IMG/VR virus record: IMGVR_UViG_3300032265_001298
Location: 1 to 20,827 of that record
Origin: a virus
Strand: one strand, 5' to 3'
Length of the DNA stretch: 20,827 nt
The notes below the pieces were generated by a model, which made no database searches, had not been told where the DNA came from, and was given only the letters and a program-made list of their open reading frames with translations. A program made the position numbers and the translations under genes. Of this stretch, positions 7,904 through 13,630 are shown one piece after another (position 1 is the first letter of the stretch; each line of letters begins with the position of its first letter).

Positions 7904-8185
7904 TTATCCCACTAATTCCCAAACAAGTCCATCTTCATCTTCAACGAAGTCGCCAACTGCATATTCAGCTTCTTCGTCTTCTTCTTCTTCGTCTTCCACT
8001 TCGACTTCTTCGTCTTCTTCTTCGTAGTCTTCAACTAAGTCATAGTCGGCAGCCCAACCGTGGTCTTTTTGGAACTCAACGAATTCTTGAATGATAAGTG
8101 CTTTGTCAAAATCACTTGTTTCAATAGTCAATTTTTGCTCTTCGTCCCATGACCAGTCGCCGATGTCGATAATTACTTTGTACAT
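7904..8185 (-). CDS. Highly acidic small protein; possible DNA mimic
   Basis: This is the last gene of the left operon. The 93-residue product has 38 Asp/Glu against 4 Lys and no Arg, with an almost unbroken acidic stretch from about residue 51 to 76. The N-terminal half (MYKVIIDIGDWSWDEEQKL) looks folded, and the C-terminus returns to hydrophobic residues (AVGDFVEDEDGLVWELVG). I do not recognise a family. Small acidic phage early proteins often mimic DNA and block host nucleases or polymerase, but that is a hypothesis here. An SD (AGGAG) precedes the ATG. Confidence 0.75.
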   Translation of the reverse strand: MYKVIIDIGDWSWDEEQKLTIETSDFDKALIIQEFVEFQKDHGWAADYDLVEDYEEEDEEVEVEDEEEEDEEAEYAVGDFVEDEDGLVWELVG

Positions 8186-8206
8186 GCTGTACTCCTAAAA
8201 ATTTGT

Positions 8207-8222
8207 TACGGAACATCCCGTA
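8207..8222 (-). terminator. Weak hairpin with short U-run between early genes
   Basis: On the minus strand TACGG and CCGTA form a 5-base stem around six bases, with an ATTTTT run a few bases later. It lies between two left-operon genes and might cause partial termination or processing. The stem is too short to be sure. Confidence 0.25.
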
Positions 8223-8271
8223 CACAAACTTTATCCCAAATAAATGACATTTGGAAGTTAATCATTATTTA

Positions 8272-8517
8272 TTAATAATCATCATCTTGATTGAGGCGCT
8301 CGGAGAGATAGTTATAGATTTCTTTTTCTATTTCTCTGCGTTCAGCATCGGTTAAATCATCCTTATGATCTTTACCAAAGGTGTCTAAAGCTTCCCATTC
8401 AAATTCAAATTCAATCCCATTTTCTGGCTCATGTTCTACGTTGCCGTACCAGATCTCAAGCTCTTTGCTCAAGCTTTCTGACCAATATGTTTGTGAGTAA
8501 AAAGAAAATTCATTCAT
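8272..8517 (-). CDS. Small acidic early protein of unknown function
   Basis: The 81-residue protein starts MNEFSFYSQTYWSESLSKEL and is rich in Glu, Asp and aromatic residues. It has a helical region near residues 55-75 (DAERREIEKEIYNYLSERL) and ends in Asp residues. It contains no cysteine or membrane segment. AAAGGAT lies upstream of the ATG on the minus strand. It shares the negative charge of the next gene in the operon but not its sequence pattern. I do not recognise a family. Confidence 0.65.
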   Translation of the reverse strand: MNEFSFYSQTYWSESLSKELEIWYGNVEHEPENGIEFEFEWEALDTFGKDHKDDLTDAERREIEKEIYNYLSERLNQDDDY

Positions 8518-8518
8518 A

Positions 8519-8632
8519 TCAATCCTTTAAAAATTCAATGGAAACTAAAACCAACAAACCCAAACCGACCAACAATACAAAAAAGCCAGCAACAATAACT
8601 GTCAATGCAAAAATGTTCAAGAGGCTTTCCAT
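8519..8632 (-). CDS. 37-residue membrane peptide in the left operon
   Basis: This gene encodes MESLLNIFALTVIVAGFFVL, then LVGLGLLVLVSIEFLKD and a TGA. Almost the whole length is one hydrophobic helix with a charged C-terminal tip. SD AAGGA sits six bases before the ATG. The gene overlaps the end of the upstream gene by 16 bases and its stop nearly touches the leader of the next, so it fits the operon spacing. A small inner-membrane phage protein, such as a lysis timer, superinfection or host-modifying peptide, is plausible. The specific role is unknown. Confidence 0.6.
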   Translation of the reverse strand: MESLLNIFALTVIVAGFFVLLVGLGLLVLVSIEFLKD

Positions 8633-8949
8633 TCCCGTTCCTTTCTGCCAGCATTAGACAGAACTGTTTTGCCTGTCAAAGTAACAATACCAAGCTTTTG
8701 CAATTCAGGTAATCTTCTAGCCACCGCATTGGGGTCTAGATCAGTCCAAAACGCAATCTCATCCTTACCCATAGGGCCATGTTCAATAAGGGCTAAATGG
8801 ATCGTTTGGAAGTGATTTGAGGCAGTGCTAACTTGTTCTGCAGCTTCATGGCTAGTTGTTGGATCTGTTTTGCGAGATCTATTAAATATTGGTAAATCAA
8901 AAAAAGCTTTAACAGTACCGCCAAAGTGAATATCGTCTAATTTGCTCAT
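8617..8949 (-). CDS. Winged-helix-like phage regulatory protein
   Basis: The 110-residue protein has the motif RKTDPTTSHEAAEQV (about residues 26-40). A winged-helix-like domain follows: HGPMGKDEIAFWTDLDPNAVARRLPELQKLGIV, then a wing LTGKTVLSNAGRKEREW. This combination is familiar from small phage DNA-binding proteins with a MarR/DprA-type fold. It could regulate early genes. SD AGGAG precedes the ATG on the minus strand. The start and end are well supported by the neighbouring overlaps. Confidence 0.75.
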   Translation of the reverse strand: MSKLDDIHFGGTVKAFFDLPIFNRSRKTDPTTSHEAAEQVSTASNHFQTIHLALIEHGPMGKDEIAFWTDLDPNAVARRLPELQKLGIVTLTGKTVLSNAGRKEREWKAS

Positions 8950-9032
8950 TGTTTTCTCCTGAAAGTTTCTCTTAAAAAGTGAGGTACTTGCGTCTGCTTT
9001 CCCTCTGTTGGTTATTCTAGCATAGTTTATTG

Positions 9033-9302
9033 TCAGAAGGGAATATCATCATCCATATCTTCAAAACCGCCCTTTGATTTGCGGGTTGGCTCCGAGCTTT
9101 GCCTGGTTGACGGGGTTTTGGGTTTGATTGATAGGGATAAAAAGCTTTTACCTTCATTGCCCTTTTTAATCCAGCCATTCAGCCAATAATCAGTGCCATT
9201 GACATTCAGTTGACCGTTGTAATCAGCGTGGGTATCTGATTCTTTCTTTTCGTTTCTTGCCAGTGTCCCACGGTTGGTGGGATCAAATACTTTCTTTTCC
9301 AT
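9033..9302 (-). CDS. Small protein with SSB-like acidic tail next to the annealing protein
   Basis: The 89-residue protein starts at an ATG overlapping the annealing-protein stop (TAATG). Residues 1-55 carry NRGTLARNEKKESDTHADYNG and YWLNGWIKKGNEGKSFLSLS, a pattern seen in many small phage proteins. A basic linker follows, and the chain ends FEDMDDDIPF. That ending matches the C-terminal tip of bacterial single-stranded DNA-binding proteins, which recruits recombination and replication partners. The N-terminal part looks like five short beta strands and may be a reduced OB-like fold. A role with ERF-mediated annealing is likely from coupling. Confidence 0.75.
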   Translation of the reverse strand: MEKKVFDPTNRGTLARNEKKESDTHADYNGQLNVNGTDYWLNGWIKKGNEGKSFLSLSIKPKTPSTRQSSEPTRKSKGGFEDMDDDIPF

Positions 9303-9943
9303 TATTTACCTTTCACAGTTTCGCCATGTTTCTTTAGGGCACTACGGGTTTTGCTGTTAAGCATTCCCCACAATGCAATCTTTTCTTCACCATCGGAAAT
9401 GCCGATGTACTCTTCGTATGCTCCTATTAAATCGTCTACCTCCATTCTTTCCTGAATTGCCAATGACACATCGGTTATTAAATTCATGCGTGAATCATCG
9501 ACACCAACTTGCCCACGGGGGGAAATAACAGCGCCATCACCTTTGCGGCCAGTGGTGGCGTCCAAGGCATCGTGCTCAACGATCTCCATAGCGGCCACCC
9601 ACAAATACCTGCGTTGATAGGTTTCAACTGCACCTATGTTCTGGACTTCGTGGCAACCTTTGAGTGCTGCGGAACCAAATGGGCTAGTGATCACAATCTC
9701 ACCACCTCCATCAACGTCCACAATGCATAGGCTTGCTTCGTCTTTGGTGAACGACACAATGCCAATCAAACCAAGCTGGTCAAAAATTTCAAGAGTGGGG
9801 TGCAAAAAGTCGCCCAACTCAAAATATTGATAACCAGCAAACTTATTAAGGCCAGACTTCTTGAGTACCTGTGCCCGTAACTTTGCCCGTGCTATGGCCA
9901 GTTTGCGATAAACCTCCATATTTGCTTTGCTTACTTCATTCAT
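9302..9943 (-). CDS. ERF-family single-strand annealing recombinase
   Basis: I chose the ATG at 9943 because it overlaps the upstream stop as ATGA and has AAGGAT upstream; the frame extends further but into the previous gene. The product is 213 residues. Residues 34-46 (KFAGYQYFELGDF) and the later HEVQNIGAVETYQRRYL match the signatures of the ERF superfamily, which anneals single-stranded DNA during phage recombination and concatemer formation. The C-terminal third is helical and ends in Lys-rich GETVKGK. The next gene downstream carries an SSB-like tail, a common ERF companion. No dedicated exonuclease is evident in this window. Confidence 0.87.
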   Translation of the reverse strand: MNEVSKANMEVYRKLAIARAKLRAQVLKKSGLNKFAGYQYFELGDFLHPTLEIFDQLGLIGIVSFTKDEASLCIVDVDGGGEIVITSPFGSAALKGCHEVQNIGAVETYQRRYLWVAAMEIVEHDALDATTGRKGDGAVISPRGQVGVDDSRMNLITDVSLAIQERMEVDDLIGAYEEYIGISDGEEKIALWGMLNSKTRSALKKHGETVKGK

Positions 9944-10164
9944 AAATATGATCCTTGTTTGTCTGCCCATCGCTCGTATTCTTCCAATTCCCATTCAATA
10001 AATTCACTTTTTGCATCATCATCCAAGTCACTGAATTTCACAAAGTGATTTTCTTGGCAGCAATGATATTTGTCATACTTTGGCCCCATGCAATAACAGC
10101 AATAAAGCTCATCAGATCGCATATGCTCACTGATTAATTGTTGTTTGTATTCGTTCATTCTCAT
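9940..10164 (-). CDS. Small Cys-rich protein, possible zinc binder
   Basis: The 74-residue product contains ELYCCYCMGPKYDKYHCC, with five Cys and one His in about 15 residues, then an acidic helix FSDLDDDAKSEFIEWELEEYE. The Cys/His spacing could hold one zinc. The start MRMNEYKQQ offers two ATG codons. Its stop overlaps the annealing-protein start. I do not recognise the family; the context suggests an accessory early protein. Confidence 0.65.
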   Translation of the reverse strand: MRMNEYKQQLISEHMRSDELYCCYCMGPKYDKYHCCQENHFVKFSDLDDDAKSEFIEWELEEYERWADKQGSYL

Positions 10165-10165
10165 T

Positions 10166-10378
10166 TCAATCCTCTCTTAATAAACTTTCAAAATACTTCA
10201 ATGCTTGAATTCTTACAAGGTCAGTGATGTTTTGACCGTGGGGAGTCAATACAGCATCAAGACCATATTCGCCATCAGTATCCCTGCTGTACTGAATCAT
10301 GATGTGGATGCCCTCATACATGACTTCACGGGTGTACTGTTGTTTGTTTATGTCATAGGACGTTTTGTTATTAATCAT
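10166..10378 (-). CDS. Small early protein of unknown function
   Basis: The ATG at 10378 gives 70 residues (MINNKTSYDINKQQYTREV) and has GAGGAAA directly upstream. The frame can be read further only with a TTG. It overlaps the upstream gene by 8 bases. The sequence has a beta-like centre (EGIHIMIQYSRDTDGEYGLD) and a C-terminal helix (IQALKYFESLL). I do not recognise a family. Confidence 0.6.
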   Translation of the reverse strand: MINNKTSYDINKQQYTREVMYEGIHIMIQYSRDTDGEYGLDAVLTPHGQNITDLVRIQALKYFESLLRED

Positions 10379-10580
10379 TTTTTTCCTCAAAAGGATCTCC
10401 CCACGATGACATGACCCCTGTTTTTGTGTTTAAGAATTGGTCGCCCATTTTTTGTACTATCTCACCGTTGTTTCCAACCCACATACTGCCCATTTTTGTA
10501 AATGTGTTGCCGTTAGAAGCAACCTTTGTGGTTTCGGTTTCAAAGTAAGTTTCACCAGAAAATTGATTAACTTTGATCAT
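10371..10580 (-). CDS. Small early protein with repeated Gly/Asn turns
   Basis: I chose the ATG at 10580, which follows the upstream stop by one base (TGAAATG) and has GGAG upstream. This gives 69 residues beginning MIKVNQFSGETYFETETTK. A longer reading overlaps the previous gene and is less likely. The protein appears all-beta, with three short repeats of the type G-x-x-[FW]-x-x-x-x-G (NTFTKMGSMWVGNNGEIVQKMG). The function is not recognised. Confidence 0.6.
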   Translation of the reverse strand: MIKVNQFSGETYFETETTKVASNGNTFTKMGSMWVGNNGEIVQKMGDQFLNTKTGVMSSWGDPFEEKND

Positions 10581-10581
10581 T

Positions 10582-10827
10582 TCAATAGCTCCAGGCAAAG
10601 TGTTTAGCCCAATATTGAAAAGGGTAATATTTAACAACTGATTCGTGATCAATGGTGATTGTTATGTCATGCCACCAATCATTGCTTTCTTCTCTACGCA
10701 TGAATTCCCGTATGTCATCCATAAGGATGGATACTGCTTCATCAAGGGTTTCTGCTTTGCAATCACCAAAGGTTATTGGTGCAATTGCATGAATCGGTAA
10801 GTAAGTCGCTGTCGCTGTGAAAGTCAT
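10582..10827 (-). CDS. First gene of the left early operon, unknown function
   Basis: The 81-residue product starts MTFTATATYLPIHAIAPITF with SD GGAGAGA just upstream. It contains a helical centre (DEAVSILMDDIREFMRREE) and ends WAKHFAWSY. It reads from the divergent control region, so it should be among the first leftward transcripts. No cysteine, membrane span or known motif is seen. Confidence 0.6.
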   Translation of the reverse strand: MTFTATATYLPIHAIAPITFGDCKAETLDEAVSILMDDIREFMRREESNDWWHDITITIDHESVVKYYPFQYWAKHFAWSY

Positions 10828-10864
10828 TGCTCTCTCCTGTTGTTACGCCAAAAATGACAAATGA

Positions 10865-10893
10865 AGTGTCTGATTAACTTAGGTTATTGTCAA
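10865..10893 (-). promoter_or_regulatory. Candidate leftward early promoter
   Basis: The minus strand has a perfect TTGACA at 10893-10888. At 17-base spacing the -10 position is GACACT, which is poor. The good -35 and weak -10 suggest a promoter that needs an activator or is tightly set. The -35 lies inside an inverted repeat, AGGTT-N6-AACCT (10881-10896), that could be an operator. Confidence 0.5.
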
Positions 10894-10946
10894 CCTGTTG
10901 CATAACATACACACAATGTTTACTCAGGTTTATCAATGGTGTGTAT
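10881..10946. promoter_or_regulatory. Operator-like repeats in the divergent control region
   Basis: Three inverted pairs fill the region. They are AGGTT-N6-AACCT (10881-10896), AACAT-N7-ATGTT (10904-10920), and ATACACAC (10907-10914) with GTGTGTAT (10939-10946). AGGTT also recurs as AGGTTTATC at 10926. They overlap the leftward -35 and the rightward -10, where a Cro-like repressor from the adjacent gene would act. Confidence 0.5.
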
Positions 10947-10949
10947 ACT
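10920..10949 (+). promoter_or_regulatory. Candidate rightward early promoter
   Basis: TATACT at 10944-10949 is a good -10. TTACTC at 10920-10925 is an 18-base-spaced, weak -35. The Cro-like gene starts 30 bases downstream. The -10 overlaps one arm of the ATACACAC/GTGTGTAT inverted repeat, so a bound repressor would block it. Confidence 0.5.
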
Positions 10950-10978
10950 AAACCCATCGACAACTAATGGAGAACGTT

Positions 10979-11152
10979 ATGACAGTGACTGAATTAGAAA
11001 AAAAAGCCAGTTTGTACAAGGTGGCTAAGGTGTTGGGGCTTACTGCTCCAGCTGTTTACAAGTGGCGTGAAAAAGACAAAGTGCCTGATTTGCGTGTGTA
11101 CCAACTCAAGGAAAAAATGCCTGAGTGGTTCAGTGATTTGACAGCGGCTTAA
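10979..11152 (+). CDS. Cro-like HTH repressor
   Basis: The ATG at 10979 has GGAGA six bases upstream; an earlier ATG at 10967 overlaps that SD and is unlikely. The 57-residue protein has the helix-turn-helix KVAKVLGLTAPAVYKWREKD, followed by VPDLRVYQLKEKMPEW, the usual ending of Cro and YdaS-type repressors. It lies immediately right of the divergent promoter region, in the position Cro holds in lambda-like early switches. No CI-type partner gene is in the window, so a lysogenic switch is not supported. Confidence 0.78.
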   Translation: MTVTELEKKASLYKVAKVLGLTAPAVYKWREKDKVPDLRVYQLKEKMPEWFSDLTAA

Positions 11153-11205
11153 CATCATGTATACTGCAACCCGTCTTGAGTGGCATCAAGGCGATGAACT
11201 GGTAG

Positions 11206-11324
11206 AAACCCCGCAGGGTACTGTGTGGTCTTGTCGTACGGCAGGCGAGTCTTTTGACCAGTTCAATCGTCTTGCTGTTGCTCTCGCCAAGAGCCAAGAC
11301 CACAGAGCATCTTGCGGGGTTTTT
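11206..11324 (+). ncRNA. Candidate structured RNA ending in an intrinsic terminator
   Basis: Three nested helices are visible. AAACCCCGCA (11206-11215) pairs with TGCGGGGTTT (11313-11322), TGTGGTCTTG (11224-11233) with CAAGACCACA (11295-11304), and GGCGAG (11244-11249) with CTCGCC (11283-11288). Symmetric internal loops separate them and a 33-base apical loop caps them. The outer stem runs into TTTTT. The shape is a roughly 117-base rod, 6S-like in outline only. A competing pairing GTACGG (11236-11241) with CCGTAC (11338-11343) could disrupt the terminator. Confidence 0.45.
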
Positions 11325-11413
11325 GCTTTTGGCCAGACCGTACTCCACACGATAGTAAGCGTTCAACCTGACGGCGTGGAAGAAAAGGGCACACGGTATG
11401 CAACCGTGGTTCA

Positions 11414-11650
11414 ATGATGGTGATTGGCGGGTATGAAGTCGGTCATGTGGCCTCTGAGGTGCGGTGTCTTGCAAGCTAACCAAACCCAAGTCATTCACTC
11501 CGATGCTCCGAGTGGATCGCAACCACAACAGTCATCATCACTGAGCCACGGGCTAGGGGGCAGTTCCCGAATAACCCGTGCGACTGGTCGAATCATCAGG
11601 TCGAGGGGCGTGGCTTATGCCAGCATGATGATCCTGTTTATCAGGGGTAA
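11414..11650 (+). pseudogene. Reading frame interrupted by one TAA
   Basis: A frame opens at ATGATG (11414) and reads MMVIGGYEVGHVASEVRCLAS, then hits TAA at 11477-11479. The same frame continues for 56 protein-like codons (SEWIATTTVIITEPRARGQF, then PNNPCDWSNHQVEGRG) to TAA at 11648-11650. The second half has no ATG start. It may be a gene broken by a point mutation, or two overlapping short frames. I do not recognise the product. The first ATG overlaps the stop of another frame as ATGA, but that frame is itself doubtful. Confidence 0.35.
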
Positions 11651-11684
11651 AGTACCTTTCCTTTCTACTCTACGTTGTGGGGTA

Positions 11685-11698
11685 GGGGGGTCTTTGGG
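11685..11698 (+). repeat. G6-TCTTT motif, copy in the replication-gene leader
   Basis: GGGGGGTCTTTGGG occurs 38 bases before the replication gene start. It matches 13 bases of the copy at 5119 and shares GGGGGGTCTTT with 14157 and 14746. Confidence 0.6.
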
Positions 11699-11736
11699 TA
11701 AAAATTAAGAGTAGAGCAAAGTAAAGGAGAAAGAAA

Positions 11737-12090
11737 ATGTTTGAAAGTGGATTTGATAGATTCTGGAAAGCATATCCAACATCACCTCGAAAGGGTGCAA
11801 AGTTGTTATGCAGAGAAAAGTGGGTCAACAGGCTTTATGAAAGCAATGCTGATCAAATCATTAAACACGTTGAGTGGATGAAGACTACTGAAGGTTGGCA
11901 AAAACAAAACGGGACTTTTATACCTGCACCACTTGTTTACCTTAATCAGCAGCGATGGGACGGGGCTGAGATACCTGAGACAAGAGAAATAGAAAATCCC
12001 TTGATTAAGATCGAAGAAGACAGAAAAAAAGCGGTTCCTATGCCTGACGATATTAAAGCAAGATTAGATGCATTGAGGGGAAGAAAATGA
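11737..12090 (+). CDS. Replication protein, O/DnaT-like C-terminal type
   Basis: A near-perfect SD, AAAGGAGA, precedes the ATG. The 117-residue protein has FDRFWKAYPTSPRKGAK near the N-terminus, a helical middle with HVEWMKTTEGWQKQNG, and the hallmark FIPAPLVYLNQQRWDGAE. This block is known from the C-terminal part of phage and primosomal replication proteins that load helicase or bind ssDNA. Here it stands alone, without the usual N-terminal origin-binding winged helix. Because no helicase or polymerase is in the window, the phage may recruit the host replisome through it. Confidence 0.72.
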   Translation: MFESGFDRFWKAYPTSPRKGAKLLCREKWVNRLYESNADQIIKHVEWMKTTEGWQKQNGTFIPAPLVYLNQQRWDGAEIPETREIENPLIKIEEDRKKAVPMPDDIKARLDALRGRK

Positions 12091-12218
12091 CAACAGAACA
12101 ATTTTTTGCTGTACTTGGAACTATTTATCTTGCGCCTCATACGCCCCCAATCTTTAGTCAAGTAATGGGATTTGGCTTATTTTTTGCGGTGGCTTGTAAA
12201 AATTTGGGGTGGCTATGA
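12087..12218 (+). CDS. 43-residue hydrophobic peptide
   Basis: The ATG overlaps the replication protein stop (ATGA at 12087-12090). The product starts MTTEQFFAVLGTIYLAPHTP and ends PIFSQVMGFGLFFAVACKNLGWL. It is one hydrophobic segment with a Pro break, so it is probably membrane-associated. Its TGA in turn overlaps the next ATG at 12215. Coupling on both sides supports it as a real gene despite its size. The function is unknown. Confidence 0.65.
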   Translation: MTTEQFFAVLGTIYLAPHTPPIFSQVMGFGLFFAVACKNLGWL

Positions 12219-12487
12219 CACAAGATGAAATCATTGAGATGGCTGAACAGGCTGGCTTTGATTGTTATGGCAAACATATAACTTGGGATGATGTTATTTG
12301 CACAGACGAACTCAAAGCCTTTGCAAAACTGGTAGCCGCCAAGCGCACATGGATAGGATTGACTGATGATGAATTTAATGAACTTTATGATAGATATGTT
12401 CCATTAACTTGTTATGCGTTGTTGATTGAAAAAGTTGAAGCCAAACTCAAGCAAAAGAACGGCTACTTTGAGGAAAAGAACACATGA
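12215..12487 (+). CDS. Small acidic early protein
   Basis: The ATG at 12215 overlaps the previous stop; the frame also opens two codons earlier at a GTG. The 90-residue product starts MTQDEIIEMAEQAGFDCYGK. It continues with a FAKLVAAKRTWIGLTDDEFNEL segment and a Lys-rich helical tail. The AEQAGF-x-x-x-x-G-x-x-x-x-x pattern with a later FA-x-LVA is common in short phage proteins of unknown function. The stop overlaps the next ATG at 12484. Confidence 0.68.
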   Translation: MTQDEIIEMAEQAGFDCYGKHITWDDVICTDELKAFAKLVAAKRTWIGLTDDEFNELYDRYVPLTCYALLIEKVEAKLKQKNGYFEEKNT

Positions 12488-12681
12488 CAAAAGCAGAAGC
12501 AAACAGAATTCTTGATGAACACAAAAATGGAATCAGAAGACATCCAGTTGTTGAAGTCACAAAAGCCCTTTGGGTCACAGGCGACCTTAGAAGAGTACGA
12601 ACAGACTCTAGTCCATCTCATAAAAATGGCATCAACACAAGGATGGAAAGATCACGCATGGCATCGGGCCAAGGAACTTGA
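12484..12681 (+). CDS. Small early protein overlapping a second frame; possible frameshift pair
   Basis: The ATG overlaps the previous stop. The first 35 residues (MTKAEANRILDEHKNGIRRH, PVVEVTKALWVTGDL) look like a genuine small phage protein. After about codon 35 the frame becomes Arg/Ser-rich and unlike protein, while the +1 frame reads well (EEYEQTLVHLIKMAST). Either this gene is longer than its conserved core and overlaps its neighbour by about 170 bases, or a +1 shift near 12583-12595 joins the two frames. Confidence 0.55.
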   Translation: MTKAEANRILDEHKNGIRRHPVVEVTKALWVTGDLRRVRTDSSPSHKNGINTRMERSRMASGQGT

Positions 12682-12766
12682 TGTTAATCCAACTGGATTG
12701 TGGCGTGGAATTGCAAATGACTTAGTAAAGATAATGAAAGAAAAAAATGCCAAGACCAAAGAGTGA
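12512..12766 (+). CDS. Early protein in +1 frame of its neighbour
   Basis: The 84-residue frame contains EEYEQTLVHLIKMASTQGWK and HAWHRAKELDVNPTGLWRG, a convincing helical sequence, and ends Lys-rich. Neither the ATG at 12512 nor the one at 12527 has an SD, and both lie inside the preceding gene. That is unusual for this tightly organised operon and is the main reason to suspect translational frameshifting or an indel. Its end overlaps the next gene by 20 bases. The function is unknown. Confidence 0.6.
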   Translation: MMNTKMESEDIQLLKSQKPFGSQATLEEYEQTLVHLIKMASTQGWKDHAWHRAKELDVNPTGLWRGIANDLVKIMKEKNAKTKE

Positions 12767-12914
12767 ACGCACTGGCAGCGGTAGAACTGTTGGAGTAAGA
12801 CTAAGTGAATGGGAGTTTCAAGAATGGAAAAAACTTGGTTCTACGAAATGGTTACGTCAATTGTTAATGGAAAGCAAAAAAAAGAGAGTTGCTGATGAAA
12901 TACATCGGAATTGA
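12747..12914 (+). CDS. Small ribbon-helix-helix-like DNA-binding protein
   Basis: The 55-residue product starts MPRPKSERTGSGRTVGVRLS and continues EWEFQEWKKLGSTKWLRQLL. A basic N-terminal arm, a short strand with the pattern TVGVRLS, and two helices match the Arc/CopG-type RHH fold. It overlaps the preceding frame by 20 bases and the RuvC-like gene by 20 bases. It probably regulates early or middle genes by binding DNA as a dimer. The frame is short but has no internal stop and strong protein-like character. Confidence 0.65.
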   Translation: MPRPKSERTGSGRTVGVRLSEWEFQEWKKLGSTKWLRQLLMESKKKRVADEIHRN

Positions 12915-13353
12915 TCCTGGTTTCAGTGGTGCATGGGGAATGATTGACCACAATAATGTTTACAGGGCTTGTGGAGATATGCACCATACTGGTAAATATC
13001 TAATGACCCATGAAATCTTTGGTGAAATCATTGATTGTCTTCATGGAGATGACCATGAAGTGGTAGTCGAGATCGTCCACAGTATGCCTAAACAAGGGGT
13101 TGCGTCCAGCTTTAAATTCGGAGTGGCATATGGGGGCGCTATATCCATCGCACAACGGCTTAATTGCGTGGCGCACATGGTAACGCCCCAAGTCTGGAAA
13201 AAAGCTCTTAAATTGGATTCTGACAAGAATAAAAGCCTATCAATGGCACGGGAACTATGGCCAACCGCACCGTTGAAAAGACAAAAGGACAATGGACGGG
13301 CAGAAGCATTACTGATGGCTTATTGGTTAAGGAAACAAAGTGGTATCGATTGA
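12895..13353 (+). CDS. RuvC-like Holliday junction resolvase
   Basis: I chose the ATG at 12895 over the in-frame TTG at 12889 because the RuvC fold begins at MKYIGIDPGFSGAWG. The product is 152 residues. D7 in IGIDPG, E59 in VVVEIVHSMP and the C-terminal KDNGRAEALLMAYW (D132, E137 region) match the acidic active site of the RuvC superfamily. A TPQVWKKALKL segment precedes the last motif, as in phage members. The enzyme cuts four-way junctions so that recombined or replicated DNA can be packaged. It works downstream of the ERF annealing protein. Confidence 0.86.
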   Translation: MKYIGIDPGFSGAWGMIDHNNVYRACGDMHHTGKYLMTHEIFGEIIDCLHGDDHEVVVEIVHSMPKQGVASSFKFGVAYGGAISIAQRLNCVAHMVTPQVWKKALKLDSDKNKSLSMARELWPTAPLKRQKDNGRAEALLMAYWLRKQSGID

Positions 13354-13615
13354 GAATCCATTTCAATATCCTGAAGGTACACCTCAATGGATAAAAGAAA
13401 AGAAAAGACAGTACCGCCGTGATTGGTGGGCTAAAAAGCTTGGTAGAGAAATTGGAGAGTGGGGTGGAAAGAGAGAAGGAGCAGGTAGACCAAAGAGAAA
13501 GACTCAGGAGAATTTCAACCTGAACTTAAACAACATACAGAGAATGAATTTAGAGGAGATTGGCGATGGAAATATCGAAAGAGGAATCCAGAGACTTATT
13601 GACAAACACGTTTAA
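13340..13615 (+). CDS. Basic DNA-binding-like early protein, GTG start
   Basis: There is no ATG near the start. GTG at 13340 has AAGGAA five bases upstream and gives 91 residues, overlapping the resolvase gene by 14 bases. The N-terminus is basic and aromatic (QWIKEKKRQYRRDWWAKKLG), followed by GGKREGAGRPKRK and a C-terminal ribbon-helix-helix-like segment ending GDGNIERGIQRLIDKHV. The GGxREGAGRPK block is common in phage and mobile-element proteins just before such a domain. It probably binds DNA. Confidence 0.62.
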   Translation: MVSIENPFQYPEGTPQWIKEKKRQYRRDWWAKKLGREIGEWGGKREGAGRPKRKTQENFNLNLNNIQRMNLEEIGDGNIERGIQRLIDKHV

Positions 13616-13630
13616 AGCATAGGAAAAGCA

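Larger units (their letters stand above)
11153..11736 (+). other. 580-base segment without a clear intact gene; structured RNA and remnant frame
   Basis: Between the Cro-like gene and the replication gene there is no ORF with both a good SD and convincing protein sequence. The segment holds a long imperfect hairpin (11206-11324), an interrupted frame (11414-11650) and a second hairpin before the next SD. That last hairpin pairs CTACTCT at 11665-11671 with AGAGTAG at 11708-11714. This is where lambda has tR1 and cII. Confidence 0.6.

Noticed and set aside
11244-11289. tRNA-like GGCGAG...CTCGCC with an internal GTTCAATC
   Set aside because: Only 46 bases separate the ends, there is no anticodon arm, and the arms belong to a longer nested helix.
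11157-11417. 86-codon frame directly after the Cro-like gene
   Set aside because: There is no SD before its ATG and it reads straight through both arms of the long hairpin and its T-run. It cannot be fully excluded, but the structure explains the sequence better.
11130-11528. 132-codon open frame on the minus strand
   Set aside because: It is antisense to the hairpin region, has no promoter or SD, and overlaps the end of the Cro-like gene.
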